Shown: positions 12,900-35,256, numbered from the stretch's first letter. The stretch is 64,000 nt of DNA from Oryzias latipes (GCF_002234675.1 NC_019876.2:17367354-17431353); one strand, 5' to 3'. The notes: generated from the letters alone by a model not told the origin. A program made the numbers and translations.

Positions 12900-14765
12900 A
12901 TACCGAGAAGTTTTAGTTGAAGTTGAGAGGCAGCAGTCACTTCAAGAATGTCCCCAATGTGCACTGAAGAAGTCTTTTTCTCACACCCATCAGAAGATGG
13001 TACACTGTGGTCAGAAAGGGATGGACATGGTCAACAGCAATACTCAGGTAGGCTGTGACGATGTAACCAAAAACTGGTACTGAGGGGCCCAAAGTGTGCC
13101 AAGAAAAATAACCCCCACACCATACCTCCACTAGAGCTGTGACGGTGTGGGATTTTTGATCACCGCGGTGATGAACCAGCAGGGGGCGCGGTTAACCACA
13201 TGCCCTCCCCCACCAAACACAAAATATACATACAATTACAAACGTACTATTCTTTATTAACAAATAACAGTAACAACTAACTACTACCTATCTAACTAAT
13301 GAACTAACTATAGAGGTGTTGTTGAATGACTGTGTGTGTGTGTGTCAGCACGCTGCGTGTGTTGGAGGAGGGAGCGCACAGGGTGTGTGTTGATTCTTCT
13401 GCAGCGGACCGCTCTCTAGCTGCACGCGAGCCTTCACCTGTGCTTTCTGGTACAGACTACAGACACTTTCTCACCTTTCCAGTAGCCATGAAGCCTGACA
13501 CCCATGAAGAACGCGGGGCAGGAGGCTCCATTTTTGTTTATACAGACACGTAACATTGCGCTGCACAAAATAGTTCCCAAACAAAACATGTAGTGATATT
13601 CATTGAAATCTAACAGTGTGCGTTCATGTTTGGTGTTACAGAGTGAAGGAGAACAGTAATACCCCCCCCCCCCCCTCCCCAAGACAAAATTGTGTCGCGC
13701 ACTCAAGAACGCACGCAGCTTGTAATGGAAATTAACACAATGGAAATTTAATAATTAGAACGCAGTAAATTTGTCGCATTTCCTCGCAAGACAGAAACTT
13801 CTGTTGTAGAATCAATGAGGATGTGTGTGTGCTGCTGAAACCACGCGTGTGTGTGTAAGAAGAGGGAGCGCGCCGAGCGTAGAGGGAGTGAGAGGCGCGC
13901 CGCAGGGAGTGAAGGAGAACACTAATAAAAGGTTTCCCCCAGAAACCCTTGAAGTCTGAACACAGGACTAGCAGAAAAAGTAAATTATCAGCAAAGATGA
14001 ATGTGTTTAATCTGTTTATTATAGTTCCTATAACCATATGTAGAACTTAAAAAAACAAACGTGCAGTGATGCGGTGATGCGGTTTTTGTCACACCCCTAA
14101 ATACCCCCCCCCCCCCCCCCACCCACCAGCGTGAACTATTGATGCAAGGCAGGATGGATCCGTGCTTTCATGTTGTTGATGCCAAGTTCTGACCCTACCA
14201 TCCACATGTCATAACAGAAATGGAGACTTATCAGACCAGACAACGTTTTATAATCTTCTAATGTCCAGCTTTAGTGAGTCTGTGTGAATTGTAGCTTCTG
14301 GTTCCTGTTCTTAGCTGACAGACGTGGCACCCGGTGTGGTCTTCTGCTGCTGTAGTCCATCTGCCTCAAGGTTGGACGTGTTGTGAGTTCAGAGATGCTC
14401 TTCTGCAGACTTCAGTTGTAACCAGTGGCTTTTTGAGTCACTGTTGCATTTCTGTCAACTTGAACCCGTCTGATCATTCTCCTCTGACCTCTAGCATCAA
14501 CAAGACCTGGATATTTTCTCTTTTTCTGACCATTAAACCCAACAGATGGTTGTTGGGGAAAATCCCAGTAGATCAGCAGTTTCTGAAATACTTAGACCAG
14601 CCCGACTGACACCAACAACCCTCAAAGTCCCTTCAATCACCTTACCTCTCCATTCTGGTGCTCAGTTTAAACTGCAGCAGATGGTCTTGACCATGTCTAC
14701 ATCCCTAAATGCGTTGAGTTGCTGCCATGTGATTGGCTGATCCTATAAGTTTAGTTTTCTGTCAG
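12900..14765 (-). mobile_element. Tc1-like transposon, second family, with a nested insertion
   Basis: The minus strand between about 14700 and 14130 reads parts of a Tc1-like transposase, including KSISELTTRPTLRQMDYSS and RRPHRVPRLSAKNRNQKLQF. These are the bipartite HTH region with a GRPR-like stretch. The C-terminal half lies at 13130-12900. The two halves are separated by a segment of about 970 bp at 13131-14099 that has unrelated sequence. Frameshifts and stops make it inactive. Confidence 0.7.
13131..14099. mobile_element. Probable hAT-like element nested in Tc1
   Basis: It starts near TAGAGCTGTGACGG and ends with GTCACACCCCTA, imperfect inverted ends of the type seen in hAT elements. 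It interrupts the Tc1-like sequence between 'caccatacctccac' and 'accagcgtgaac', so the nesting is clear. I could not find a clean 8 bp target duplication because the right flank has become a poly-C tract. Internally it is TG-rich and has no intact frame. Confidence 0.5.
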
Positions 14766-15829
14766 TAAACACTAGTTAACCTTCAAAAGCTGCCGTTGAT
14801 TGAACACAGATAGATTTTAAGCATCAATGTATTCCATAAGACTAATTTCCATGTTTTGTGCTTCCTGGCTTTACTCCTAAACAATTTGAGTAAATGTTAA
14901 ACATTCCTTTAAAGAAATCACTTCTAGTTTCAGGAATTTTGGCAAACCCTGTCACTGAATTTGGCTGCAATCTACAACTTAACCACTAGATGTCATCAAG
15001 TCAAATCATGTCCTTTCCACCTCTTTGTAGTAGAGTCTATATTGTCCTCCCATTTTCAAAGGATTTACCCAAAATATATCATTTCCTTTCAGTTACAAGC
15101 ATCTGCATCTCATCTGGGTCTCAAAACAAAGTCAGCACACAACAGATCTTTGAAAAACACTTAAAGTTAGTTAAACTTTTGCTTGTTTTTGCAGCCGTCT
15201 TTGCTTTATTAGTCAGTACCGCTAAATTTGACAAACTGATGGCTTCCTTGTTTGGTTTACTCCGTTCGGTAGCAAATACAGGAAATTGTTGCTCATGTTT
15301 ACAACTTCCTAACCTGCTATGTTTACAGCTTCCTGCGCCGTAAATCCAGACAGATCGTTTCTAATGACAGCTGGGAATGAAACCACACTGTGGGCATTTT
15401 CACAGAATTGACTATAAAGGGCCGATGTTAAGCTTTGCAAAAGAAAATTCCAGACTAATCTGGAACGGCGGGAAATCCCGGCTCCAAATATCAAATAAAT
15501 ATGATGGCCTTAAGGACAGAAATGAAGAAAAGCACATTTACACTGCAAAGAAACAAAATATCCCCAAATATTTTGGTCTGGGTTCTAGTTTGAATGTTTT
15601 ACTACACTTGATATGAAACTAAACTTAACTTTTCAATAAGGTGTGGGACAATAAATCTTGACCATCTTTGTTGAGTCATTTGATTTTAAAAACATGTTAT
15701 TTTATTTGTAATGAAACAAGTTATTTTTTTGTACTCTAAATAATGTTTTTAGGCTGAAGCTTTATTTGTGAATGGAGAGTGATCTAGTTCAGAGAAACAG
15801 ATTTGGTTTTCTTTGACTCAGAACAGTGC
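14766..15829. other. Non-coding, nothing recognised
   Basis: Several short open frames, including 14990-15343 with 117 codons, show no family resemblance and no splice logic. Confidence 0.35.
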
Positions 15830-16690
15830 ACTGCAAAAACAGGCCCCTTAGCAAGAATGCAAAAATTCCTGCCATATTGGCAGATTTCTGTGTGTAAGTC
15901 GTGACACACAGCCATTATGTACACTTTTGCGCATAGTGCACAGATGACAATTGGTCATATGTGAATCTTCTTCTTTCACTTTTTCCCCATCAGGGGTCGC
16001 CACAGCGAAACAACCTCTCTTTTGAGGATGAGTCGCATGGTTAACTTGACAATGTTTTCTTCCTGACGCAACCCTCTCAATTTATCCGGGCTTGGGACCG
16101 GCAGAGAAGGGAATAGGGAGCAGCCCGGATTCGAACCCTGGTTTCACGGACGGAAGGCGCTGCAAACCAGCACGAGCTAAACCGGCTCCTAATTGGTCAT
16201 ATGTGAATATACGTGGAAAAAAGTGAGAAACGTTATGGTCTTTACATGAAATTTTCATAAATGTATCACAAATGAACCACTTTAAAACTACGGAAGAGTT
16301 ACGAATAAATCCGAAGAGGAACACGTAAATCAATGTAGAACTTGAACGGCGTGGGATTTTGAGCTGTTTAAATGCAATTCATTGTTGATTTGTGTGTCGA
16401 TGACAGAATTTTTACGTGATGTGTGCGCCGTATCCGTGATAAAAAAAGTTAGACATTGGTGGTACATGCGTGAAATGTCCGTTAGACATCGCGCTCAATT
16501 GCTCAAGATTTGCGTAATAATTGTAACCACGTAAAATACGCGTAACCTGCGTTATCAAATTCCTGTAAAGACCTTTTGGCCGGAACCCTCGACGGACATA
16601 AGCGCACATCGACGAATGAAGAACGCAAGAAAAACGTGAATGACGTATAAAAAACACAAAAGACCGAAATTTCCTAGAACTAGAAGGCCT
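15830..16690. repeat. Unclassified repeat with recurrent TACGTG-type motifs
   Basis: The region is unusual for its density of ACGTGA/TTACG/GCGT motifs, such as 'tttacgtgatgtgtgcgccg' and 'gtaaaatacgcgtaacctgc'. It resembles the interior of a decayed DNA transposon. It hosts SINE copy C. No terminal repeats could be fixed. Confidence 0.4.
15967..16190 (-). mobile_element. tRNA-derived SINE, copy C, with 18 bp target duplication
   Basis: The minus strand begins GGAGCCGGTTTAGCTCGTGC, a tRNA-like head with an A box. A B box GGTTCGAATCC follows, then the 'agcccggataaa'-type body and a TGGCGACCCCTGATGGGG tail. The element is flanked on both sides by the 18 bp direct repeat AATTGGTCATATGTGAAT (15949-15966 and 16191-16208). 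This is a clean LINE-mediated retroposition event and defines the exact limits of the family. Confidence 0.9.
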
Positions 16691-18349
16691 CTGGGAGCCA
16701 GCGGGTGTTTTCTGTTTGGAATGCAAAGGGGGAGGGGTCATCAGTCCAGTTTCCGTATACAGTCAATAGTTCTGGCCCTATCGCTGACGTCAGAGCTGGT
16801 CTGTCTGTAGTCGGCTCCTGCTTTACAGATAATTAGTCAGAACCTCGGGTCAATTATTTCAGCTAAACAAAGTGACAAAAGGTGAACGCCTCCTCTCAAA
16901 TCCTCCTCAATGGAGCGCAGAGATTTGTGTGATAGGTTAACGGCACGGCAGTAAAAGTGCGGCAGAGCGTCTGTGTTTGGTTCACGGCGTGCGGCGGCCC
17001 TACTGAATGTTTTATAGACACGGGTGTCTACTATCTGCAGAGCGAGGCTTCAACTTGAGGCCCCTCTTCAAGGAAAAGCACATTGAAATTTGTGTGTGAA
17101 ATAGAGCCGGGGCCTGAATGAAATGCTCAAAAAGGGGGGGGGGGGGGTTGTTGCACAAACCTGCTCCACGCAGACCAGCACAGAAACAGAGATTGAGTGT
17201 CTCTCCATTCTCTGTGCGGGTGACGCTCCCCCTGAAGAATGCGGTTCTCTTCCTCTAACCGCTCGCTGCAGCTTCCCCTCTGGTTGCTTACTTCACTCAT
17301 GCAGCCGTTGAGCTGTCTATTGAGGAATCTGGAAAACAGCAGCATGGGAATGAGAGGAATTTCTCCCTTTTTCCTTGACCCCCCATCTCACCTTAGGTCT
17401 CTTTACTTTGGACGCCTCTGTGCAGCCGGGCTCTTGAGTTTTCTCTTGTTTCTGAAAGTCGCCCAACAATAACAACCTCTCATAAACAATGGGGCTTGTT
17501 GGTTTTGATGGGGGGGGGGCTGGTCTGTTCAGTCAGCTCTGTTGGTGGCGGGCCTCCACAAAACGGCGCTAAAAAATCCCTTAGGTGCAGGCCGCATGGA
17601 AGACCGTGAAAGATTTAAGGGCGATTTTTCCAAAACGCTCCGTTCGTCTCTGTAGGACCATAAACACAAAACCTTTGTCCTTTTCTTCATCCATCTTTGC
17701 TCCAAAAGGAATCTGACCAAACTCTTAAAACAAAACTAAACTAAAGAAAAAAACACAAAAAAGAGGGGGGGGATGGATGGAAGCTGGTCAATGTAAAAAA
17801 AAAGAAAGAAGCCGTTTTGGATGTTTTTTGGTTTTACAGCACCTGTGGTCTCATAAAGAGAGGCTGGATCTTTTTTTATTTTATTTTGAAATCCATCATG
17901 GATTTGTCCCCCCCCCCCCAAAAAAAAAGCGGCTAGCTCAAATGCTGGCTCATGGAATAAATGCAGTCTCCTCTCTACACCACAAATGACTGGACAGCAT
18001 CGCTTTCCGTCCGAAAAATGTTCACGACAAACAAAAAAAAAAACTACAAAAAAAAGTGCAGCCGGAGCCTCTGAGGAGCGCGAGGAGTAAACAAACCTTT
18101 CAGAAGAAGTTCCTACAGGCCGCATACCCGAGTGACACTTTTCAGAAGCCGTTTTCCAAAATAAATCCTGCAGCTGCTGGGAGCTCTCTGAAACACTTTG
18201 CAGGCATGCAGCGCCCCCCTGTGGACACAAAGTGCTTAACAACTCATTCCACCTTAAAAGATTTCTTTTATAAACTAATAGCAGGAAAACAAAAAATGTC
18301 ATCTCTTAAAGAAATGTCAAACAAAGCATGAACGTTTTCATAAGTTCTT
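16691..18349. other. Non-coding, low-complexity tracts
   Basis: Contains G tracts (about 17137-17149, 17511-17519, 17765-17771), a C tract (about 17909-17919) and A tracts. A 188-codon minus frame at 17736-18302 spans these tracts and has biased composition, so I do not call it a gene. The last part is just downstream of SMIM20. Confidence 0.4.
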
Positions 18350-18353
18350 GAAG

Positions 18354-18359
18354 TTTATT
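18354..18359 (-). terminator. SMIM20 polyadenylation signal
   Basis: AATAAA on the minus strand (TTTATT on plus) lies 162 bp beyond the SMIM20 stop codon. It is the first canonical signal downstream of that gene. Confidence 0.55.
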
Positions 18360-18401
18360 CAGTTCAAAAAGTTTTCAGCAAACACTCATGACATAAGCCA
18401 C

Positions 18402-18432
18402 GCACACGCGCACACACACACACACACACACA
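18402..18432. repeat. CA/GT dinucleotide microsatellite
   Basis: CGCACACGCG followed by about 11 CA units. It falls in the predicted 3' UTR of SMIM20. Confidence 0.85.
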
Positions 18433-18520
18433 GACACTCACACATTTATCAGAAAAGCTTTTTGGCTCCCTGGTCTTCCTGTCCGGGAGCACCGGAGGGC
18501 GGCGAGGAGGGAGGAGCTTA

Positions 18521-21442
18521 TTACTTCTCGGAAGGCTTGAAAGGATCAGACCAAACTTTTAGACCTTCAGAGAAGAAAAGAAGAAAAAAAACCACGGATG
18601 CTGCATGATCACAACGATACAAAACAGAATCAACCGATTTCTTTTTTTATTGGGAGATCACATCTGAAAAAACAAAATAAGCTTCAAAATAAAATCCCAA
18701 AACGATACATGAATTGTTCTCTTTGTAGAATCAGTGCTTTGCAGAGCAGACGTTTGCTTTAATAGATATTAAATCCCGCAATAGTTATTAAAAAGATAAT
18801 AATCATAAATGGAGATTAAAGAAATAATGTAATTAAACTGAAAGTTACAAAAGAAACAAAATACTACAGCAAATGCAGTTGCACATGGTTTTTAACTTGT
18901 GCTTTATTTCTTAATTTAGCTCCAAACAATGTGTTTTTTAATTTTGAGTTTCAGAAAATTCAGAAAATGTTTAGGCCAAATGTGGACATTTTAGTCATTA
19001 TTGTAATTATCAAATGATTACAGAGGATGTAGAAAGTGATCCTGTGACAAAATAAAGTTGATCTAAAAGAGCAGCCGGGCTGCCTTCACTTTTCTGTGAC
19101 TCAAATCCAATAAAAATGTCAAACTGTTTCGCTTTCATGGCGTTTTTTGTTAAGGATAAGAAATCCGACCAAAATACTTTCACAGATTCTTTTCAAAAAT
19201 TGATTTCACTTAATCTGCCATCCATACTTAAAGTAAAAACATTTGTTTATTGTTTTTAATTGATTAAAAACGGACCCAAGAAGTGTTTTGGAATGACAAA
19301 ATATACAAAAAGATTCCTCTTTTGTGAGGAAAGTTGATCCAAACATTTCTCTTTTTTTTTTTTTTTTTACCAGTATTGTCAAAGCTCCTGTAAGCATCAT
19401 TTCACCCGCTTTTTTGAATTCAGCGACCTTTTCTTACCCACAGGCTGCACATCTTCCTGGTTTATTCCGGACCGATTTATCCTCTGAGTTTGTCCTAAAA
19501 AGGAGCACAGCATTTCAGTTAGATTCTTTATTCTAGGGAAAATTTTCATGCTATGATCCATTTCAAAAAATTTCTAGAAATGTTTGATTTCAAATGTTTT
19601 TAAAAAAAATTAAGGAAGGAGAGTCTAAAGCTTCAGTTTAGGGAACATATTTGCCGGTGATTGTGAAAATCATTACAGGGGTTGTATTTTTATAATAGTA
19701 ACATTGCAAAGGTGCAGAAAATCCATGGAAAAAATAAATAAATATTATTATTACTTAAATAATATAACAGTTAAAAAAAATCCTACTTTAAAGAGCTAAT
19801 TTCAGAAAACCTGATTCATTCGTGACATTATAGTGTGACCTCAAGTAGCTTGAAGTAGTTAGGATTCAGTTTGACCTAAAACCTTCAGATCCTGCTGCTT
19901 ACATGAACACATCTGGATTTCTCCAAAGATGGAGATTTCTGGAAGAGTTATTCAAGCAGGAAGTCCGAATCTGTGACCATCTTTCTAACTTTACCAAATC
20001 CTCTGAGTGCTGCACTCTGATTGGTTAACTCCCCCCTCCTCTAACCCTCCCTTCCCCCAGTTCCATTATCAGACACAGATCAGTTTTGACACAAGTTTCT
20101 TGCAAGGAATGTGTCAGAATTCAGAGCGCAGTTGTAGCGCACTTGTGATTTGCGCCAGCAGATTCGAGCAGACGCAGAAGCACATTTGAGCAGTTGGAAT
20201 CACATATTTGACGTTGTAACTCTAAATGAACACATGCAAATGGGAATTTCTCAGTTCACAGCAAAAGATTTTTACACAAAGATGCAGAATTTTGTTGTGC
20301 AAGTATTCACATTCTATATTACAAGATCTCACATCAAATCAAAAGTGCGTTCTTTTTGGAACATATTTACCTTCATAAAGAACAGTCAGATTTGTTTTTT
20401 TAGTTGTGTATTTTGATGCCTAAGAATGAACTTTTTCTGTTGTTTTTTGTTTCAGAAGTTTATTTGAACTGCCTTTTTCCCACATCCGATGCAGAAAAAC
20501 TTAAAATAAATCAGGCAAACATAAATCCTTGAAGCAGGAAATAGAATTTTTGGAGAGACATCTGGCCCAAATACTATTACCAGCCATAATCCATTAAAGA
20601 TATCAGGCTTTTTTCACCTCAGTAAGCAGACTACTGTTGAAATCAGATCATGATCGGTGTGCATGCAAACTGTTAAATAGCAGCGGCTGAAAAGATAGCT
20701 TTTTTTATTTTATTTAATTGTACTTTCTCCTTCATTTATGTTATTTATTATTATCATTATCATCATTATTCACATTATTATTAGTAGTAGTAGTTGATTT
20801 TCTCTTTTTCTATTATTATTTTTAATAGTAGTACTAGTACTAGAAGCAGTATTAGTAGTCGTTTTCTTGTCTTTTTCTTGGGCAGACTTAATAAATAAGC
20901 TTCTTCCTGCTCTATTTCAAACATGTTTTCTATTGTTGTACTATTTTTGCTGTAGCTGTTTTTATTCATGTTTTCATCTTTAGATTTGCATCATTTTGAC
21001 TGTATTATTTTTAATTATAAACATGTTTGGGGGAAAAACATAGAACCTATGAGGAAAATTACTTTAAAAGTTTGCTTATTTTCAGCTTTGAGGACAAAAT
21101 ACTCAAATGGAATTAAACTACTAGCTAGCTAAAAGTTAGAAGCTAGCTTCCAAAAGCAGTTTAAATAAAAAAAAAAATACTTCAGTACCGGTACTTCAAA
21201 TATTTTTTTCAAAACAGCCTTTAGTTTGATTTAGGAGAATATCTTTAGAAAATATATAAAAATATTTGTGACGTTTACATGACATTGTATAAGAGCTAAA
21301 AAAATAAATAAATACAAGCTGTTAGCTACTTACTGTACTCGTCTCTGTGCGTCAGAGGATAGACGAAAATAGGATATAAAGCAGCGGCGACTGTTGTTAT
21401 AAAACCCCCAAAAATCAGCGCTATTCTTATATTTTTCGACAT
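18521..21442 (-). CDS. smim20: SMIM20 (MITRAC7), mitochondrial microprotein, 3 exons
   Basis: Coding exons on the minus strand are 21442-21334, 19494-19438 and 18564-18521, joined in phases 1 and 1 with GT..AG introns. They total 210 nt, or 69 residues; the human protein has 67. Exon 1 gives MSKN, then a hydrophobic segment (about residues 6-28, IALIFGGFITTVAAALYPIF) and ends RDEY. Exon 2 gives RINRSGINQEDVQPV and exon 3 GLKVWSDPF plus a short basic end. The IALIFGGF start and the INR-GI-QEDVQP-GLKVWSDPF track are diagnostic for SMIM20. This inner-membrane protein stabilises newly made COX1 during complex IV assembly; its C-terminal end is reported to yield the peptide phoenixin. The exons are too short for ORF scanning. 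The gene is head to head with MAN2B2. Confidence 0.93.
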
Positions 21443-21530
21443 TTTTCTAGCTTGGTAGGACGTAACCTAGCATTAAAGACACCCCGTGTTTACAACTTGT
21501 ACTTCCGGGGAAAAGGTTACGCTGTCACAT
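21443..21530 (-). promoter_or_regulatory. SMIM20 5' UTR / core promoter with ETS (GABP/NRF-2) site
   Basis: On the minus strand CCGGAAGT lies at 21508-21501, about 60 bp upstream of the SMIM20 start codon. This is the consensus core of GABP/NRF-2, which often drives nuclear genes for respiratory-chain proteins. No TATA box is seen. TE-derived sequence begins at about 21531. The transcription start is not known, so the extent is inferred. Confidence 0.5.
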
Positions 21531-21654
21531 TTTTTTTGACAAATCTTTATTTAAAAACCAAAAATGACAAACAGCAAGGAACACAGAGCAATACACTGTA
21601 TATCAATTTTGATAGATAAACGCTAGGGGTTATGAAAGTAAAATTATGTTAATC
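21531..21654. other. Probable TE-derived AT-rich junction
   Basis: It begins with a T tract and 'gacaaatctttatttaaaaa', which looks like an antisense retroelement tail. It lies between the SMIM20 promoter and the recognisable L1-like coding remnant. It may be an inverted 5' part of the same insertion or a separate one. Confidence 0.35.
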
Positions 21655-23863
21655 TATTAAACTGAGCCTAAAATCACTTCTAGTGAATGATATAGAAATT
21701 ACAGATGAAAAGGCTGTATCCTCAGAAATTTACAGATTTTATAGCCACCTTTACAGCTCTAAATTTTCAAGAGCAGACTGTGACAACTTTATAAAAGAGA
21801 TTCCCCACATCCCCAAAATAGACGACAATTTTAAACAAACATGCGATAAACAACTTTTAATCTCTGAGCTTGATGCTGTCATTAATCGACTCTCTCTTAA
21901 TAAATCTCCTGGTTCAGATGGGCTCACAGGCGACTTTTATAGACACTTTTGGGAAGATATCAGAAAATTACTGTATCAAGTCTTCTTGGAAATCTTGAAA
22001 TTTGGCCATTTATATTACGAATTGTTATGACATCAAAAAGTTAAATGTCTTGGGTACAGAGCTTATTATTGGCCAGCTAGCAGATGACACAACACTGTTT
22101 TTAAAAGATGAGCATCAAATCAAAGCAGCTATTGAAAAAGTAAAACACTTTTCCAAAGCGTCAGGGTCAAACTTAAATTTAAAGAAATTGTGAACTGTTG
22201 ACTATTCATGACACACCTTTAAAAGAAATCAATCATATGCCCATTAAATCAGAAATTAAATACTTGGGGATCTACATCACCAAAGACCAAAAAATAAGCT
22301 AATCAAGGAATGTGGGTGAAAAACTGGATGAATGTGAGACAGAGTTAAATATGTGGCTCCAAAGAGACATGTCGATGCAGGGCCGGATCTATCTGACAAA
22401 GATGGAGTGTTTGTCAAGATGTATTTACCCATCTTACTCTAATGCCATCCCAAACAAAATGATAAAATCCATCTGCCAAATGACTTTAAACTTTATTTGG
22501 AGAAACAAGCATCATTACATGAAAAATAAATATGGTCAAAGAATTTAAAGATGGTGGTCTCAAAGTTATGAATTTTGACTGCCGTAACGGAATCCTATAG
22601 ATAAAATCGTGGATCAAACACAACCAATCTTTCAATCTAGCATTATCAGAGTTCCACAATTCTGCTATACTGGAAAATATTGTATGTGCATCGCCATTTT
22701 TAAGTACTATTTGGAACAATGAATACATGCTCCATAGAAACAAGTCCTTGTTTTGTGCTGAATGGTTTGGGCAAAGTGTTTGGTCGGTGACTGATCTGAT
22801 GGACACGGAGGGCAATTTATTAGATTATGAGCAATTGTGTTTAAGACATAACTTTAATCCTCCTATTTCAGAATTCTTAAAAGTACGTAATTCTCTTCCT
22901 TGAGAATTAGTATTTCTAACAAGGAACACAATGACACATGTAATGATAAAACGACAGTTAGACACATTATCAATTGAAGCATGCCCTCTTATGGACAGAA
23001 AATGTAATAACTCTTTTATCAGAAATTGGTTAATTGAAAGATTATTTCCTGGACGAGAGAACAAAAAACAATATACTGCAGAAATTTGAACAAAATGTTG
23101 TTACCAAATTAAGAACCGATTTCATGAAACTTCCTATTCTCCCAAAAGTTAAAGAAACACACTTCAAAATTATGAATGATATTTATCCCTCCAAAGAATT
23201 ACTTAGATTACGTTTCAACATTGATGACAACAGCTGTTCCTTCTGCCAAACTGCTGTTGAAGACATCGGCCACATCCTTTTCCTGTGTGATGTTGTTCAA
23301 ATGTTCTGGTTGGATATTTACAAATGGTTAAAAAATAAATTCCCATTCATCATGGACTTCTTTTCGAAAGAAGTAATAATCTTTGGCCACAACAGTGTAA
23401 ATAATGTATATATCAATACTGTGTTATGTTTAGCCAAGTTTTTAATATACAAAAATAGATTACAGAAATGTCACCCCAGCTTTACCTTCTTTAACAATGA
23501 GGTCAATTTATACTTGAAATCCATAAAATTAATCGATTCACCTAAAGCCATAACAATTTCTGACCCCCTGAGTGATATTCCCAGTGTCTGAGACAGTTTA
23601 TTTATCTGTTGTATCCCCCTGCATTTAGTAACACTATCCAACTCTGAAATTGTTGTTTTCTTATGTTATACTTTTCCCTAATTTCTCTATGATTATGACT
23701 GTATATAGGTTTATGTATGCATACTGATAAGAATGTTCTTTTTTCTTTCTTGCCTCCTTTCAAATTGTGGTATCCTCTCTTGTATTCGCCATAGTTTGTA
23801 AGTTTTATGTGAATGTTCTGGTGTTGTTTTGTATTGTGTTCAATAAAAAAAAATAAAAAAAAA
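21655..23863 (+). mobile_element. 5'-truncated L1/Tx1-like LINE
   Basis: Plus-strand fragments of an L1-type ORF2 appear in order. 21683-22030 has NKSPGSDGLTGDFYRHFW, the start of the reverse transcriptase. About 22040-22190 has QLADDTTLFLKDE, the catalytic ADD motif. 22312-22548 has QGRIYLTKMECLSR and LNFIWRNK. 23034-23591 has the C-terminal Cys-rich SCSFCQTAVEDIGHILFLC. It ends with CAATAAAAAAAAATAAAAAA at about 23839-23863. The endonuclease and the 5' part are missing, and the RT fingers-to-palm part is deleted between 22030 and 22040. Stops and frameshifts make it inactive. Confidence 0.88.
21683..23591 (+). pseudogene. L1-like ORF2 (reverse transcriptase) remnant
   Basis: Coding remnant inside the LINE. 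At least five frame blocks are separated by frameshifts or stops. Roughly 200 or more residues are missing between the NKSPGSDGL block and the ADD block. It keeps the two best-known RT landmarks but cannot encode an active polymerase. Confidence 0.82.
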
Positions 23864-24022
23864 GTTGCCTTCTATCGAGACATATTTTGGCTGATCAGGG
23901 CTTCCGTAGAGAATGACTCGCCAGCCTGGTCACGTGCCTCATCAAAACAAAAACACAATGAGGAAGTCTGGGTGAAAAAGTTTCGAAGTAGAGGAAGAAT
24001 ATTTGCCTGCGGAGACCCCAAA
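23864..24022 (+). promoter_or_regulatory. MAN2B2 proximal promoter / 5' UTR with CLEAR-like E-box
   Basis: Only about 160 bp separates the LINE poly-A tail from the MAN2B2 start codon. It contains GGTCACGTGCC at 23928-23938, with CACGTG at 23931-23936, about 90 bp before the ATG. This is close to the CLEAR element GTCACGTGAC bound by TFEB/TFE3 at lysosomal genes, which fits the product. An upstream start codon at 23958-23960 opens a 5-codon frame (MRKSG, stop at 23973-23975). The transcription start is unknown, so I cannot say whether the upstream frame is transcribed. Confidence 0.5.
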
Positions 24023-35108
<11,086 letters not shown>

Positions 35109-35250
35109 GCTTTTTCAAATTTCTTCTGTGAAGATCACCACTCTTTTAAAAATTAATTGATTCATACAAAAAAATCACACAAAACAGCTATGAATTATTG
35201 CAGGTTCAGCAAATCGTGCTTTTATTCTGAAGTTTGAATGTAAATCAAAG

Positions 35251-35256
35251 AATAAA
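35251..35256 (+). terminator. MAN2B2 polyadenylation signal
   Basis: AATAAA 143 bp after the MAN2B2 stop codon. A T-rich run, typical of a downstream element, follows at 35261-35268. Confidence 0.65.

Noticed and set aside
17736-18302. A 188-codon minus-strand frame, one of the longest in the window
   Set aside because: It runs across C, G and T tracts, giving runs of Phe, Gly and Val. It has no splice context and no similarity to any family I know, and it includes sequence next to the SMIM20 3' end.
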